This document shows, one piece after another, positions 1 through 8,192 of a stretch of 60,574 nucleotides of DNA; the stretch's first letter is position 1, and each line of letters starts with the position of its first letter. Both the position numbers and the translations under genes were made by a program. Source of the DNA: Acidimicrobiia bacterium (GTDB lineage Bacteria > Actinomycetota > Acidimicrobiia > Acidimicrobiales > AC-14); the NCBI GenBank assembly GCA_023264995.1, contig JAHFUR010000016.1:1-60574 (forward strand), written 5' to 3'. The notes beneath the pieces are model-generated. The model saw nothing but the letters and a program-made list of their open reading frames with translations, did no database searches and was not told the origin of the DNA.

Positions 1-720
1 GGCCTCCTCCCGGGTGGGGGCGAGGTCCTTCTCCTTCTCCCACTGGCCCTCGAGGAAGTCGAAGTGGTTGACGAAGCGCTCGAGGAAGCCGGGGTGGGCC
101 TCCTGGTCGTAGCCCAGGGCGCGCAGGAGGACGAACAGGGAGAGGCGGCGCTTGCGGGCCACGCGGGTGCCGGCGGTGACGTCCTTGCCCGGCTTCTGCT
201 CGATGTCGAACTCGATCCACTCACCGCGGTAGGGGTGGATGGTGGCCGTGGCGATGGTCTTGGCGTCGCGACCGGGCTGGAAGATGACGCCCGGGGAGCG
301 CACGAGCTGGGAGACGACCACCCGCTCGGTGCCGTTGATGATGAAGGTGCCCTTGTCGGTCATCATCGGGAAGTCCCCCATGAAGACCGTCTGCTCTTTG
401 ATCTCGCCCGTGGTGGCGTTCATGAACCGGGCCCGGACAAAGATGGGTGCGGAGAAGGTCATGTCCTTCTCCTTGCACTCCTCCACGGTGAACTTGGGCG
501 GCGGCCGCAGGTCCTGGTCGGCCGCGTCGAACTCCAGCTCGAGGCGGAGCTGGCCGGTGAAGTCCTCGATGGGGCTGATATCGCGGAAGGTCTCGGCCAT
601 CCCGCGGTCGAGGAACCATTTGAACGAGTCGCGCTGCACGGCGATCAGGTCCGGGAGGGCCAGGACCTCATCGAGGTTGGAAAAGGAAAAGCGTTCCCGA
701 GGGGCGGGACGAGTGGGCAA
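1..720 (-). CDS. rpoB: RNA polymerase beta subunit, N-terminal part
   Basis: The minus strand reads 240 codons of RpoB before the window edge cuts the gene; the rest, with the catalytic and rifampicin regions, lies outside. Recognisable stretches are ERFSFSNLDEVLALPDLIAV near the start, SFKWFLDRG, the beta lobe segment MTFSAPIFVRARF, and FIINGTERVVVSQLVRSPGV, one of the most conserved RpoB blocks. I place the start at TTG 720 (TTG CCC ACT CGT) because an AAGGAG lies just upstream and no ATG or GTG fits in frame. The subunit forms one jaw of core RNA polymerase. rpoB normally follows rplL; here a toxin-antitoxin pair on the other strand separates them, so the gene needs its own promoter. Confidence 0.95.
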   Translation of the reverse strand, partial: MPTRPAPRERFSFSNLDEVLALPDLIAVQRDSFKWFLDRGMAETFRDISPIEDFTGQLRLELEFDAADQDLRPPPKFTVEECKEKDMTFSAPIFVRARFMNATTGEIKEQTVFMGDFPMMTDKGTFIINGTERVVVSQLVRSPGVIFQPGRDAKTIATATIHPYRGEWIEFDIEQKPGKDVTAGTRVARKRRLSLFVLLRALGYDQEAHPGFLERFVNHFDFLEGQWEKEKDLAPTREEA

Positions 721-883
721 AACCTCACTCCTTCGCGGAGACGGCGGAATCTGAATAGGCGCAGTGGGTGTGCGGTACGGTGCGGGTCGAGCGGGCTGGG
801 CAGAGCTGTCTGGTCAAAGCCGGGCGCGCGCGGTCAAGCCGGTAATGAAGGACGGCGACTCGCGGGCTGGCACGGCAGATACC

Positions 884-912
884 AGACTAGCTGCAACTGC
901 GCGGTTGGGCAA
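884..912 (-). promoter_or_regulatory. Candidate second promoter of rpoB
   Basis: On the minus strand TTGCCC (912-907) and TAGTCT (889-884) are separated by 17 bases, about 50 bases nearer to rpoB than the first candidate. Tandem promoters are usual for strongly expressed genes. The -35 box is weaker than that of the upstream candidate. Confidence 0.45.
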
Positions 913-936
913 GCCAGCTCGGATCAAGCTGGGATG

Positions 937-965
937 AGGCTATTCGACTCCGGCGCTGCGGTCAA
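937..965 (-). promoter_or_regulatory. Candidate upstream promoter of rpoB
   Basis: On the minus strand a TTGACC hexamer (965-960) is followed after exactly 17 bases by TAGCCT (942-937). This is close to the housekeeping sigma consensus. Transcription would start near 930 and leave an untranslated leader of about 210 bases before rpoB. The 721-1076 stretch has no gene; it holds this promoter, a second one, and the vapB control region. Confidence 0.6.
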
Positions 966-1052
966 GGGTTGTGGAAAACCTGCTTTCAGCGCGTCACCGA
1001 GCTCGTCCGGTACCCAACGAGCACCTCAACGCCGGCGGCCCGTCGATATTCC

Positions 1053-1071
1053 CAACGTAAATGGTATGTTG
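1053..1071 (+). promoter_or_regulatory. vapB -10 box inside an inverted repeat (candidate operator)
   Basis: The imperfect palindrome CAACGTA-aatgg-TATGTTG pairs at six of seven positions. Its right arm contains TATGTT (1065-1070), a -10 box that ends six bases before the vapB ATG. The transcript would therefore be almost leaderless. A repressor bound here would cover the promoter, as expected for an autoregulated antitoxin. Confidence 0.45.
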
Positions 1072-1076
1072 CAGGC

Positions 1077-1310
1077 ATGCGGGCAACCATCGACAAGGCA
1101 GGTCGATTGGTGATCCCGAAGTCACTCCGGGACCGCCTCGGGTTGACCCCGGGCGAGGTGGAGGTCACCGCCGACGGCTCGTCGCTCCGAGTCGAGGCGC
1201 TGGCCGGAGACGGGCTGGTCGAGGAGGGCGGCCGGTTGGTCATACCGGCGTCGGGACTGCCCGTCGACGACGAGACCGTGCGGGCCCTGCGCGATGCCGA
1301 CCGGCAGTAG
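1077..1310 (+). CDS. vapB: AbrB/MazE-type antitoxin of a VapBC pair
   Basis: This 77-residue protein begins MRATIDKAGRLVIPKSLRDR, the swapped-hairpin AbrB fold used by VapB antitoxins to bind DNA. A second, weaker copy of the hairpin motif, GGRLVIPASG, follows in the C-terminal half, and the short tail probably wraps the toxin. It overlaps vapC by 17 bases, the usual coupling of such pairs. No Shine-Dalgarno sequence is visible; a -10 box lies six bases before the ATG, so the message is probably leaderless. An inverted repeat over that box suggests autorepression. The pair sits between rplL and rpoB on the opposite strand, an uncommon place that suggests an insertion. Confidence 0.85.
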   Translation: MRATIDKAGRLVIPKSLRDRLGLTPGEVEVTADGSSLRVEALAGDGLVEEGGRLVIPASGLPVDDETVRALRDADRQ

Positions 1311-1722
1311 GAGCAACGACCGGCTCGTCGACACGAGCGTGGCCGTCGCCCTCGTCGTCGCCGACCACGCCGCGCACCAACCCACCACCGCCGCCCTCGA
1401 AGGTCGCCGCCTCGGCCTGGCCGGGCATGCCGCGTTCGAGACCTTCTCCGTCCTCACCCGGCTGCCGCCGCCGGCCCGCCGGACCGAAGCGGCCGTGGCC
1501 CGCCTTCTCGCCGCCGACTTCCCGATCACCTGCTTCTTAGGCCCGGCGGCCGCCCTGGATCTCTTCGGCCGGCTTGGCCCGCTGCGGCTGGCCGGCGGGT
1601 CGGTCTACGACGCGCTGGTCGCCGCCACCGCCTCGGAGCACGGGATCACCCTGGTCACCCGCGACCGGCGAGCACTGGGGACCTACCGGGCGCTCGAGGT
1701 CGACGTCGAGCTGCTCGCCTGA
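1294..1722 (+). CDS. vapC: PIN-domain ribonuclease toxin
   Basis: The 142-residue product has the acidic residues of a PIN domain in order: Asp in VDTSVAVAL near residue 13, Glu in HAAFETFSVL, Asp in GGSVYDALVAATA and Asp in LVTRDRRALGTY. These bind the metal ions that cut RNA; known VapC toxins cleave tRNA or rRNA. Its ATG lies inside the end of vapB, so translation is coupled. The last 19 bases or so and the stop codon form one arm of a large inverted repeat shared with the end of rplL. The exact RNA target cannot be told from sequence. Confidence 0.88.
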   Translation: MPTGSRSNDRLVDTSVAVALVVADHAAHQPTTAALEGRRLGLAGHAAFETFSVLTRLPPPARRTEAAVARLLAADFPITCFLGPAAALDLFGRLGPLRLAGGSVYDALVAATASEHGITLVTRDRRALGTYRALEVDVELLA

Positions 1723-1739
1723 CGTCGACCTCGAGCGCC
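1689..1739. terminator. Bidirectional terminator between vapC and rplL
   Basis: Two arms of 19 bases, 1689-1707 and 1721-1739, are perfectly complementary and are separated by 13 bases. The left arm is the end of the vapC reading frame and the stop codon lies at the loop edge. The right arm ends seven bases before the rplL stop. There is no T-run on either side, as often in high-GC genomes. The position between convergent genes supports termination in both directions. Confidence 0.75.
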
Positions 1740-1746
1740 GGCGGGA

Positions 1747-2130
1747 CTACTTCAGTTCGACAGTGGCGCCGGCGCCTTCGAGCTGGGCCTTGGCCTTCTC
1801 GGCCTCCTCCTTGGAGACCTTCTCGAGCACGGCCTTGGGGGCGCTGTCCACCAGGTCCTTGGCCTCCTTGAGGCCGAGGTTGGTGAGGGCGCGCACCTCC
1901 TTGATGACCGGGATCTTCTGGGCGCCGACCTCGGCGAGGATGACGTCGAACTCGTCCTGCTCCTCGACCTCGGGCGCGGCCTCGGCCCCGCCGCCGCCAC
2001 CGGGCATGGCGACGGCCATGGGTGCCGCGGCGGTCACGCCGAACTTCTCCTCGAACTCCTTCAGGAGCTCGGAAAGCTCGAGCACGGTCATGCCGGCAAT
2101 GCTGTCGAGGATCTCTTCCTTGGTGGCCAT
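1747..2130 (-). CDS. rplL: 50S ribosomal protein L7/L12
   Basis: This is the 127-residue stalk protein that recruits elongation factors to the ribosome. The N-terminal dimerisation helices ([20 protein letters not shown]) are followed by a Gly/Ala hinge ([15 protein letters not shown]) and the C-terminal factor-binding domain with [20 protein letters not shown] and [14 protein letters not shown]. Its ATG directly follows the rplJ stop codon with no gap, so the two are translationally coupled. That fits the need for several L12 dimers per L10. Length is normal for the family. Confidence 0.98.
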   Translation of the reverse strand: MATKEEILDSIAGMTVLELSELLKEFEEKFGVTAAAPMAVAMPGGGGGAEAAPEVEEQDEFDVILAEVGAQKIPVIKEVRALTNLGLKEAKDLVDSAPKAVLEKVSKEEAEKAKAQLEGAGATVELK

Positions 2131-2859
2131 CTACTGGTCTCCTTCTTTCTCGGTCTCAACGGGGGCGTTCTCAGGGTCGACGGGAGCCGTCTCGGGCTCG
2201 GCGGCAGCCGCTGCGGTGGTGTCGGGCTCGATGGCCGCCTCGGGCTCGGCGGCAGCCGTTGCTTCCGTCTCGGGCTCGGCGGGCGCCGGCTCGGGCTCGG
2301 GCTCGGTGGCGGCGGCCGGCTCCGGCGCGCCGCCGGCCTGCTGGCGCTTCTCGAGGAGCGCGGACAGCCCGTAGGCGAAGTTGCGGGGCAGGGCCTGGAG
2401 CAGGCCGGCCATCTTCTGGAGGGGGGCGGCGAGGGCGCCGGCGAACATGGCCAGCAGGACCTCGCGGGGGGCCACGTCGGCCAGCGCGGTGGCGTCGGCC
2501 GCGGTCAGCACCTTGGTGCCGAGCAGGCCGCCCTTGATGGTGAGGTTGGGGTTGGTACGGGCAAAGTCGCGGAGCGACTTGGCCACGGCCACCGCATCGC
2601 CATCGACGAAGGCGATGGCGGTCGGGCCGACCAGCAGGGGCTCGAGATCGGTGAGCTGCAGCTCAGCCGCGGCCCGGCGGACCAGGGTGTTCTTGAAGAT
2701 CCGGTACTCGCCGCCGGCGTCGCCGACCGACCGCCGCAGGGCGGCCAGGTCGGAGACCTTCAGGCCCCGGTACTCGGTGAGCAGTGCGCCGTTGGACGAC
2801 GAGAGGCGCTCGCGCACCTCGGTGACCACCGCCACCTTCTCCGGTCTGGGTTCTCCCAT
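2131..2859 (-). CDS. rplJ: 50S ribosomal protein L10 with long acidic tail
   Basis: Residues 1-175 or so form ordinary L10, the base of the stalk: KVAVVTEVRERLSSSNGALL, EYRGLKVSDLAALRR, RIFKNTLVRRA and a C-terminal helix that carries L12 dimers (ALLEKRQQAG). About 65 further residues made of Ala, Glu, Pro and Thr follow, ending in VETEKEGDQ. Family members are usually 165-180 residues, so this 242-residue form has a disordered acidic tail. It is preceded by a 140-base spacer that holds an L10 leader, so it is probably autoregulated by the L10-L12 complex. Confidence 0.96.
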   Translation of the reverse strand: MGEPRPEKVAVVTEVRERLSSSNGALLTEYRGLKVSDLAALRRSVGDAGGEYRIFKNTLVRRAAAELQLTDLEPLLVGPTAIAFVDGDAVAVAKSLRDFARTNPNLTIKGGLLGTKVLTAADATALADVAPREVLLAMFAGALAAPLQKMAGLLQALPRNFAYGLSALLEKRQQAGGAPEPAAATEPEPEPAPAEPETEATAAAEPEAAIEPDTTAAAAAEPETAPVDPENAPVETEKEGDQ

Positions 2860-2869
2860 GCAGTTCCTC

Positions 2870-2985
2870 TCTGAGGTGCGGCGAGCACGCGCGAACAGTC
2901 CCTCAGGAGGTTCACGCCTCGTCGGGTGGGCCCGGTGAGGGGCCCTTACGCGCTCGCGCGCACCGGATGTCTACGGCGATCTGGA
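2870..2985 (-). ncRNA. Ribosomal protein L10 leader
   Basis: The spacer between rplA and rplJ contains, on the transcribed strand, the block GTAGACATCCGGTGCGCGCG followed by AGCGCGTAAGGG and GC-rich complementary segments. This resembles the actinobacterial L10 leader, whose conserved part contains AGAC..CCGGTG before a GC-rich arm. In known leaders L10-L12 binds a kink-turn here and reduces expression. Boundaries are approximate and no fold was computed. Confidence 0.6.
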
Positions 2986-2999
2986 TGTGACGGGGCAGC

Positions 3000-3731
3000 T
3001 TAGCTGCTGGCGGTGAGCTCCTCGTCAAGGGCCCGCAGCGGGTTGGGGTCGACCTTGATGCCGGGGCCCATGGTGGAGGACACGGCGATCCCCCGCATGT
3101 AGCGGCCCTTGGCCGACGCCGGCTTGGCCCGCTGCAGCTCCTCGATCACGGCCTGGAAGTTCTGGAGCAGCGACCGGCGGTCGAAGCTGACCTTGCCGAT
3201 GGGCACGTGGATGTTCCCGTAGCGGTCGGTGCGGTACTCCACCCGGCCGCCCTTGAACTCCCGCACGGCCCGGCCAACGTCCATCGTCACCGTGCCAGTC
3301 TTGGGGTTGGGCATGAGGCCGCGGGGGCCGAGCACACGGCCCAGCTTGCCCACCTGGCCCATGAGGTCGGGGGTGGCGATGGCCACGTCGAAGTCGAGGA
3401 ACCCGCCCTGGACCCGGGCCACCAGGTCGTCGGCGCCCACCACGTCGGCGCCGGCCTCACGGGCCTCGGCGGCGGCGTCGCCGGCGGCAAAGGCCACGAC
3501 GCGGACGTTCTTGCCCGTGCCGGCGGGCAGGCCGACGGTGCCCCGGACGATCTGGTCGGCCTTGCGGGGGTCGACGCCGAGGCGCACGGCCAGCTCCACC
3601 GACTCGTCGAACTTGGCGGCGGCCAGGCTCTTGACCAGGTCGACGGCCTCCCCCGGGCCGTGCTGGCGGTCACGGTCGAAGCGGCGAACGGCGTCGACGT
3701 ACTTCTTGCTGTCCTTGTTGGTGTGGGTCAT
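3000..3731 (-). CDS. rplA: 50S ribosomal protein L1
   Basis: The 243-residue protein matches L1 over its length. The 23S rRNA-binding domain I has [20 protein letters not shown], and [19 protein letters not shown] is highly conserved. Domain II and the return to domain I carry [18 protein letters not shown] and [19 protein letters not shown]1 forms the mobile stalk near the ribosomal E site and in many bacteria represses the rplK-rplA message. It follows rplK with three bases between the genes, so they form one operon. Confidence 0.98.
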   Translation of the reverse strand: MTHTNKDSKKYVDAVRRFDRDRQHGPGEAVDLVKSLAAAKFDESVELAVRLGVDPRKADQIVRGTVGLPAGTGKNVRVVAFAAGDAAAEAREAGADVVGADDLVARVQGGFLDFDVAIATPDLMGQVGKLGRVLGPRGLMPNPKTGTVTMDVGRAVREFKGGRVEYRTDRYGNIHVPIGKVSFDRRSLLQNFQAVIEELQRAKPASAKGRYMRGIAVSSTMGPGIKVDPNPLRALDEELTASS

Positions 3732-3734
3732 CGA

Positions 3735-4163
3735 TCAGCCCTTCACCGTGAGGCCCATGGACCGGGCGGTACCGACGACCTGGCGCTTGGCCGCCTCGAG
3801 GTCGTTGGCGTTGAGGTCGGGGAGCTTGGTGGTGGCGATCTCGGTGACCTGGGCGTCGGTGACGGTGCCGGCCGCCTCGCGGCCCGGCGTCGTCGAGCCC
3901 TTGGCGATGCCCGCCGCGGCCCGGAGCAACACCGGCGTCGGCGGCGTCTTGATCACGAACGTGAACGAACGGTCCTCGAAGACCGTGATCTCGGCGGGCA
4001 CGACCGTGCCCCGCTGGGACTCGGTGGCCGCGTTGTACTGCTTGCAGAACTCCATGATGTTCACGCCGTGGGGGCCGAGGGCCGTACCCACGGGCGGGGC
4101 CGGTGTGGCCGCCCCTGCCGGGATCTGGATCTTGACGATCGCCGCGATGCGCCGTTTTGCCAT
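3735..4163 (-). CDS. rplK: 50S ribosomal protein L11
   Basis: At 142 residues this is a full-length L11. The N-terminal domain has [20 protein letters not shown] and [16 protein letters not shown]; the C-terminal domain that binds the GTPase-associated region of 23S rRNA has [17 protein letters not shown]. It is needed for factor function and, in other bacteria, for the stringent response through RelA. It lies 61 bases downstream of nusG and immediately upstream of rplA. A short inverted repeat (ACGAGC/GCTCGT, 4188-4202) lies in the nusG-rplK spacer. Confidence 0.98.
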   Translation of the reverse strand: MAKRRIAAIVKIQIPAGAATPAPPVGTALGPHGVNIMEFCKQYNAATESQRGTVVPAEITVFEDRSFTFVIKTPPTPVLLRAAAGIAKGSTTPGREAAGTVTDAQVTEIATTKLPDLNANDLEAAKRQVVGTARSMGLTVKG

Positions 4164-4224
4164 ACGTGTACGTCTCCTTCAGGTGGTACGAGCGGCGCTC
4201 GTGCGCCTCCCACCCCTCGTGGAA

Positions 4225-4974
4225 CTAGAGCTTTGCGACCTGGCTGAACTCGAGCTCGACCGGGGTCTCCCGGCCGAAGATGTTGACCAGCACCTTCAAC
4301 TTCATCTGGTCTTCGTTGATCTCGGCGATGGTACCGGTGAAGTCGGCGAAAGGGCCCTCACGCACCCGCACGCTCTCGCCGTTCTCGTACATGGCCCGGT
4401 GGCGGGCCTTCTTCGGCGCCCCGTCGGTGCCGGTGACCTGCACCTGGAGGATGCTCTCGACCTCTTTGCGCGACAGCGGGGTGGGCTTGGCGCCCAAACC
4501 GACGAAGCCGGTGACGCCGGGGGTGTTGCGCACGACCCGCCAGGAGTCGTCGTCGAGCTCGCAGCGCACGAGGAGGTACCCGGGGAACACCTTCTTCTGG
4601 ACGGTGACCCGCTTGCCGCCCTTGAACTCGATGACGTCCTCCATGGGGATGACGCACTCGAAGATGCGGTCCTCCATGTTCATGGACGCGATGCGGCTCT
4701 CGAGGTTGGACTTCACCTTGTTCTCGTAGCCGGCGTAGGTGTGCACGACGTACCACGAACCCGGCCGGTCGTAGGGGCTCTCGACCGGCGGCTCGTCCTC
4801 CTCGTCGGCCTCGCTGTCGAAGCCGGCGTCGAGCAACTGGTCCTCGGTCAGGACCTCGGGCGCGGCCGGAGCCTCGTCGGGGTCGGCGAGGGCGCCGGGC
4901 TCAAAGGCGATGTCGGCCGGGAGCGCCTCGTCAGAGGCGTCGGGGACGTTGATGGGATCGTCGAGGTCGCTCAT
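4225..4974 (-). CDS. nusG: Transcription elongation/antitermination factor NusG
   Basis: The product is 249 residues long. Residues 1-70 or so are an acidic extension ([20 protein letters not shown] onward), as in many actinobacterial NusG proteins. The NGN domain that binds RNA polymerase begins at [20 protein letters not shown] and includes [20 protein letters not shown]. The C-terminal KOW domain, contacting Rho or S10, includes [21 protein letters not shown] chose ATG 4974 because it overlaps the secE stop in an ATGA junction; the frame stays open further upstream but that part runs inside secE. Confidence 0.96.
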   Translation of the reverse strand: MSDLDDPINVPDASDEALPADIAFEPGALADPDEAPAAPEVLTEDQLLDAGFDSEADEEDEPPVESPYDRPGSWYVVHTYAGYENKVKSNLESRIASMNMEDRIFECVIPMEDVIEFKGGKRVTVQKKVFPGYLLVRCELDDDSWRVVRNTPGVTGFVGLGAKPTPLSRKEVESILQVQVTGTDGAPKKARHRAMYENGESVRVREGPFADFTGTIAEINEDQMKLKVLVNIFGRETPVELEFSQVAKL

Positions 4975-5267
4975 TTGAAGAGGAAGATGACGGCCTTGGC
5001 GAAGGCGTAGTCGAGCACGAAGATGATGGCCGTGAGCAGCAGGAGGGCCATGAGGACGACGACGGAGTAGTTGATGACCTCGGCCCGGGTGGGCCACGCC
5101 ACTTTCCGCAGCTCGGCGCGGACCTGGCGGGCGTACTCGGAGGGGCCGATCCGCTCCTTGGTGGCGGTCCGGGCGGCGGGAGGGCGCGGCGCGTCACGGC
5201 GGGTGGGGCTGCCATCAGCGTCCACCTGGCCCTGACGCTGCATCATTCGCTTCATCTCACGGTTCAC
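4971..5267 (-). CDS. secE: Preprotein translocase subunit SecE
   Basis: This 98-residue protein has the single-helix SecE layout: a hydrophilic N-terminal half, the conserved amphipathic segment [20 protein letters not shown], and one C-terminal membrane helix ([20 protein letters not shown]). SecE clamps SecY in the translocon. The stop codon overlaps the nusG start by four bases, giving the usual secE-nusG pair. A tRNA-Trp gene lies 80 bases upstream on the same strand and is probably cotranscribed. The spacer between them carries a 15-bp tandem repeat. Confidence 0.97.
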   Translation of the reverse strand: MNREMKRMMQRQGQVDADGSPTRRDAPRPPAARTATKERIGPSEYARQVRAELRKVAWPTRAEVINYSVVVLMALLLLTAIIFVLDYAFAKAVIFLFK

Positions 5268-5285
5268 AGCAACCCATCCATCTCT

Positions 5286-5330
5286 ACTTCGGCCACCTTC
5301 GCTTCGCCCACCTTCACATCGGCACCTCGA
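5286..5330. repeat. 15-bp tandem repeat in the tRNA-Trp/secE spacer
   Basis: Three consecutive 15-base units start at 5286, 5301 and 5316. The first two share the core TTCG(G/C)CCACCTTC and the third is degenerate. The repeat would lie in the RNA between tRNA-Trp and secE. It is one of several tandem repeats with a period near 15 bp in spacers of this window. Confidence 0.6.
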
Positions 5331-5346
5331 GTCGGGAACGAACGAG

Positions 5347-5420
5347 CAGGGCAGGAGGGACTCGAACCCCCAACCGCCGGTTTTGGAGACCGGTGCTCTG
5401 CCAAATTGAGCTACTGCCCT
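5347..5420 (-). tRNA. trpT: tRNA-Trp (anticodon CCA)
   Basis: The minus strand folds as a cloverleaf. Acceptor AGGGCAG pairs with CTGCCCT, the anticodon stem CCGGT/ACCGG encloses loop CTCCAAA, and the T arm GGGGG-TTCGAGT-CCCTC follows. The discriminator base is G and the CCA tail is not encoded. The place just upstream of secE-nusG is the classic position of tRNA-Trp in many bacteria. Confidence 0.97.
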
Positions 5421-5523
5421 CTGCCGGAGCGGGCCAGCACCTGACGTACGCAGACCCAGGGTAGCCCATAGGGACGCGTGGCTATCCGGCGGTTACCTGG
5501 GGCCGGCGAGCGGCCTCCGGGAT

Positions 5524-5916
5524 CTAGCTGGCGAGGCGGACCCGCCGGCGGGCCCGGCTGGCCAGGATGGCCCCCGCCGCTCCGGCTGCGGTGGCCGCGG
5601 CGATACCGCCGACGTACGCCACTCGCCGGCCGTTGAGCAGGTCGTGGATGGCCCGGCGCTCGCCGGCGGCGCCGATGGCCGCCAGGATGTCGGGGAGGAG
5701 CCCGGGCGCGGGCTCGAGCACCTCGGTGCGCAGCTGGTGGAGGGTGCGCAGGACCTTGCGGTACTGCACCAGCTCGGCCTGGCAGCGCAGGCATGCGGCC
5801 ACATGGCGCTGGACCTCGAGGTCGGCCACTTCGAGGCCGTCGACGATGCCGGGAAGGGCGTCGGCGACATCGTCGCAGGAGACCCCTCCGCTCCCGAAGA
5901 ACCGGCTAGACCGCAC
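5524..5916 (-). CDS. Anti-sigma factor with zinc-binding HxxxCxxC motif
   Basis: This protein of about 130 residues starts at GTG 5916, which overlaps the end of the sigma gene by 11 bases. Its N-terminal half has VSCDDVADALPGIVDGLEVA followed by HVAACLRC, the H-x3-C-x2-C zinc motif of ZAS-type anti-sigma factors. The C-terminal end has a weak Ala/Gly-rich hydrophobic segment (VAYVGGIAAATAAGAAGAIL) followed by Arg residues, so a membrane anchor is possible. Coupling to the preceding ECF-like sigma gene makes that sigma factor its probable partner. The signal that releases the sigma factor is unknown; a redox signal through the zinc site is possible. Confidence 0.82.
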   Translation of the reverse strand: MRSSRFFGSGGVSCDDVADALPGIVDGLEVADLEVQRHVAACLRCQAELVQYRKVLRTLHQLRTEVLEPAPGLLPDILAAIGAAGERRAIHDLLNGRRVAYVGGIAAATAAGAAGAILASRARRRVRLAS

Positions 5917-6484
5917 GGGCTTTCTCCTCTCCGGGCATCGGGAACAGGCGCTCCCGAAGCTTGCGACGGGCTCGGTGCAGGCGCACCTTGGCCGCCGACT
6001 CGGTGATACCGAGCTCCGACGCGATGGCGTCATGGGGCAGGTCGTAGACGTCACGCAGCACGACGACGGCCCGCAGGATGGCGGGCAGGTCGGCCAATGC
6101 CTCGGTGACCCGGTCGCGAAGGAGGCCGGCCTCGGCCATGCCCTCGGGGTCGGACTCCGGCCGCTCGTCGAAGACGTTGTCGTCGTCGGACAGCTCGTCG
6201 TGGCGGCCCTTGGACCGCCGGGTCAGCTGGGTGGACGCGCAGTTGGCCGTGATCCGGTACATCCACGTCGAGAAACGGGCGTCGCCCCGGAACCGCTTGA
6301 TGGACCGGAAGGCCCGCAAGTAGGCCTCCTGGGCCACGTCACGAGCATCGTCCTCGTTCCCCGTCAGCCGGTAGGCCAGGGTGTACACGTCAGCTTGGGT
6401 CGACTCCACCAGTGCGGTGAACGCGCCAGAGTCGCCGGCCTTGGCCGCAGCCACCAACCTGGCCTCATCGGAGGGGATCACCAC
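5906..6484 (-). CDS. ECF-family RNA polymerase sigma factor
   Basis: Region 2 runs from LVAAAKAGDSGAFTALVEST through DARDVAQEAYLRAFRSI and RFSTWMYRITANCA, which contact core enzyme and the -10 box. Region 4 is ALADLPAILRAVVVLRDVYD followed by a helix-turn-helix, ASELGITESAAKVRLHRARR, which reads the -35 box. No region 3 lies between, as in ECF factors. The open frame continues upstream to 6709, but that part overlaps rpmG in another frame, so I place the start at GTG 6484 (next codon also GTG). No strong ribosome site decides it. The gene ends overlapping an anti-sigma gene. Confidence 0.88.
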   Translation of the reverse strand: MVIPSDEARLVAAAKAGDSGAFTALVESTQADVYTLAYRLTGNEDDARDVAQEAYLRAFRSIKRFRGDARFSTWMYRITANCASTQLTRRSKGRHDELSDDDNVFDERPESDPEGMAEAGLLRDRVTEALADLPAILRAVVVLRDVYDLPHDAIASELGITESAAKVRLHRARRKLRERLFPMPGEEKARAV

Positions 6485-6522
6485 TTCTACGACCGGCTCG
6501 TCGGCCGGAAGGTTACTCGCGG

Positions 6523-6687
6523 CTAGCGGGTCTCCCGATGGGTCGTGTGCGTCCGGTCCCACCGGCAGTACTTCTTCACTTCCATGCGTTCCCGGTCGTT
6601 CTGCTTGTTCTTCATGGTGATGTAGTTCCGGCGCTTGCATGTCTCGCATGCCAGCGTCACCTTCACCCGCTTCTCGCCCTTGGCCAC
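6523..6687 (-). CDS. rpmG: 50S ribosomal protein L33
   Basis: A 54-codon frame from GTG 6687 to TAG 6523 encodes [20 protein letters not shown] followed by [20 protein letters not shown]. This is L33 with its two zinc-ribbon pairs, CETC and the later YC; the second pair is incomplete in the visible tail ([15 protein letters not shown]), so this is a partly zinc-free type. It is easily missed because a longer frame, the 5' extension of the sigma gene, covers it. L33 next to tRNA-Trp, secE and nusG is standard gene order, here separated from them by the sigma/anti-sigma pair. Confidence 0.92.
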   Translation of the reverse strand: MAKGEKRVKVTLACETCKRRNYITMKNKQNDRERMEVKKYCRWDRTHTTHRETR

Positions 6688-6767
6688 GTCCCTGGTCCTC
6701 TCGGTTCATTGCGTACTCGGTTCAAGTATGCCCCGGCCGGCCCACACGGCCCGACCGGGGCCAATGC

Positions 6768-7955
<1,188 letters not shown>

Positions 7956-7988
7956 CGTCTGTGGTCCTGTCCTTCTGGTTGCTGTTCC

Positions 7989-8043
7989 TGTGGGCGGTGC
8001 TTGTGTGGGCGGTGATTGTGTGGGCGGTGCCTGTGTGGATGCG
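7989..8043. repeat. 15-bp tandem repeat in the tuf leader
   Basis: The 11-base core TGTGGGCGGTG occurs at 7989, 8004 and 8019, giving a strict 15-base period, with a degenerate fourth copy from 8034. The array fills the spacer between tRNA-Met and the ribosome-binding region of tuf and would be part of the tuf leader RNA. Its function is unknown. Confidence 0.75.
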
Positions 8044-8044
8044 G

Positions 8045-8118
8045 TAGCGGCGGGCGGACTCGAACCGCCGACCCCTCGATTATGAGCCGAGTGCTCTTAC
8101 CAACTGAGCTACGCCGCC
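8045..8118 (-). tRNA. tRNA-Met (elongator, anticodon CAT)
   Basis: The minus strand gives acceptor GGCGGCG, D arm GCTC...GAGC, anticodon loop CTCATAA and T arm GGCGG-TTCGAGT-CCGCC. The 3' acceptor strand CGCCGCT pairs fully if the first pair is G-U. The discriminator is A and CCA is not encoded. The fully paired start and the lack of three G-C pairs below the anticodon point to elongator, not initiator, tRNA. Confidence 0.95.
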
Positions 8119-8155
8119 AGACCTGCTGTGGAGCGCTGCCTCTCGCAGCACACTG

Positions 8156-8187
8156 CTTCTCATGACACCAGCTTCTTGTGACACCAA
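8156..8187. repeat. Two-unit short repeat between tRNA-Thr and tRNA-Met
   Basis: CTTCTCATGACACC (8156-8169) and CTTCTTGTGACACC (8172-8185) are 16 bases apart and differ at two positions. The second unit recurs exactly at 58390-58403, in the leader of the cytochrome b gene. It lies in the processed spacer between two tRNAs. Confidence 0.65.
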
Positions 8188-8192
8188 CTCCG

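Noticed and set aside
4182-4216. Terminator between nusG and rplK
   Set aside because: The ACGAGC/GCTCGT hairpin has only six pairs and no T-run, and it lies within an operon whose genes are normally cotranscribed. It is mentioned only as a minor structure.
6523-6709. N-terminal extension of the sigma factor up to ATG 6709
   Set aside because: This stretch encodes L33 in another frame, and the extension has no sigma-factor similarity. The sigma domains begin after GTG 6484.
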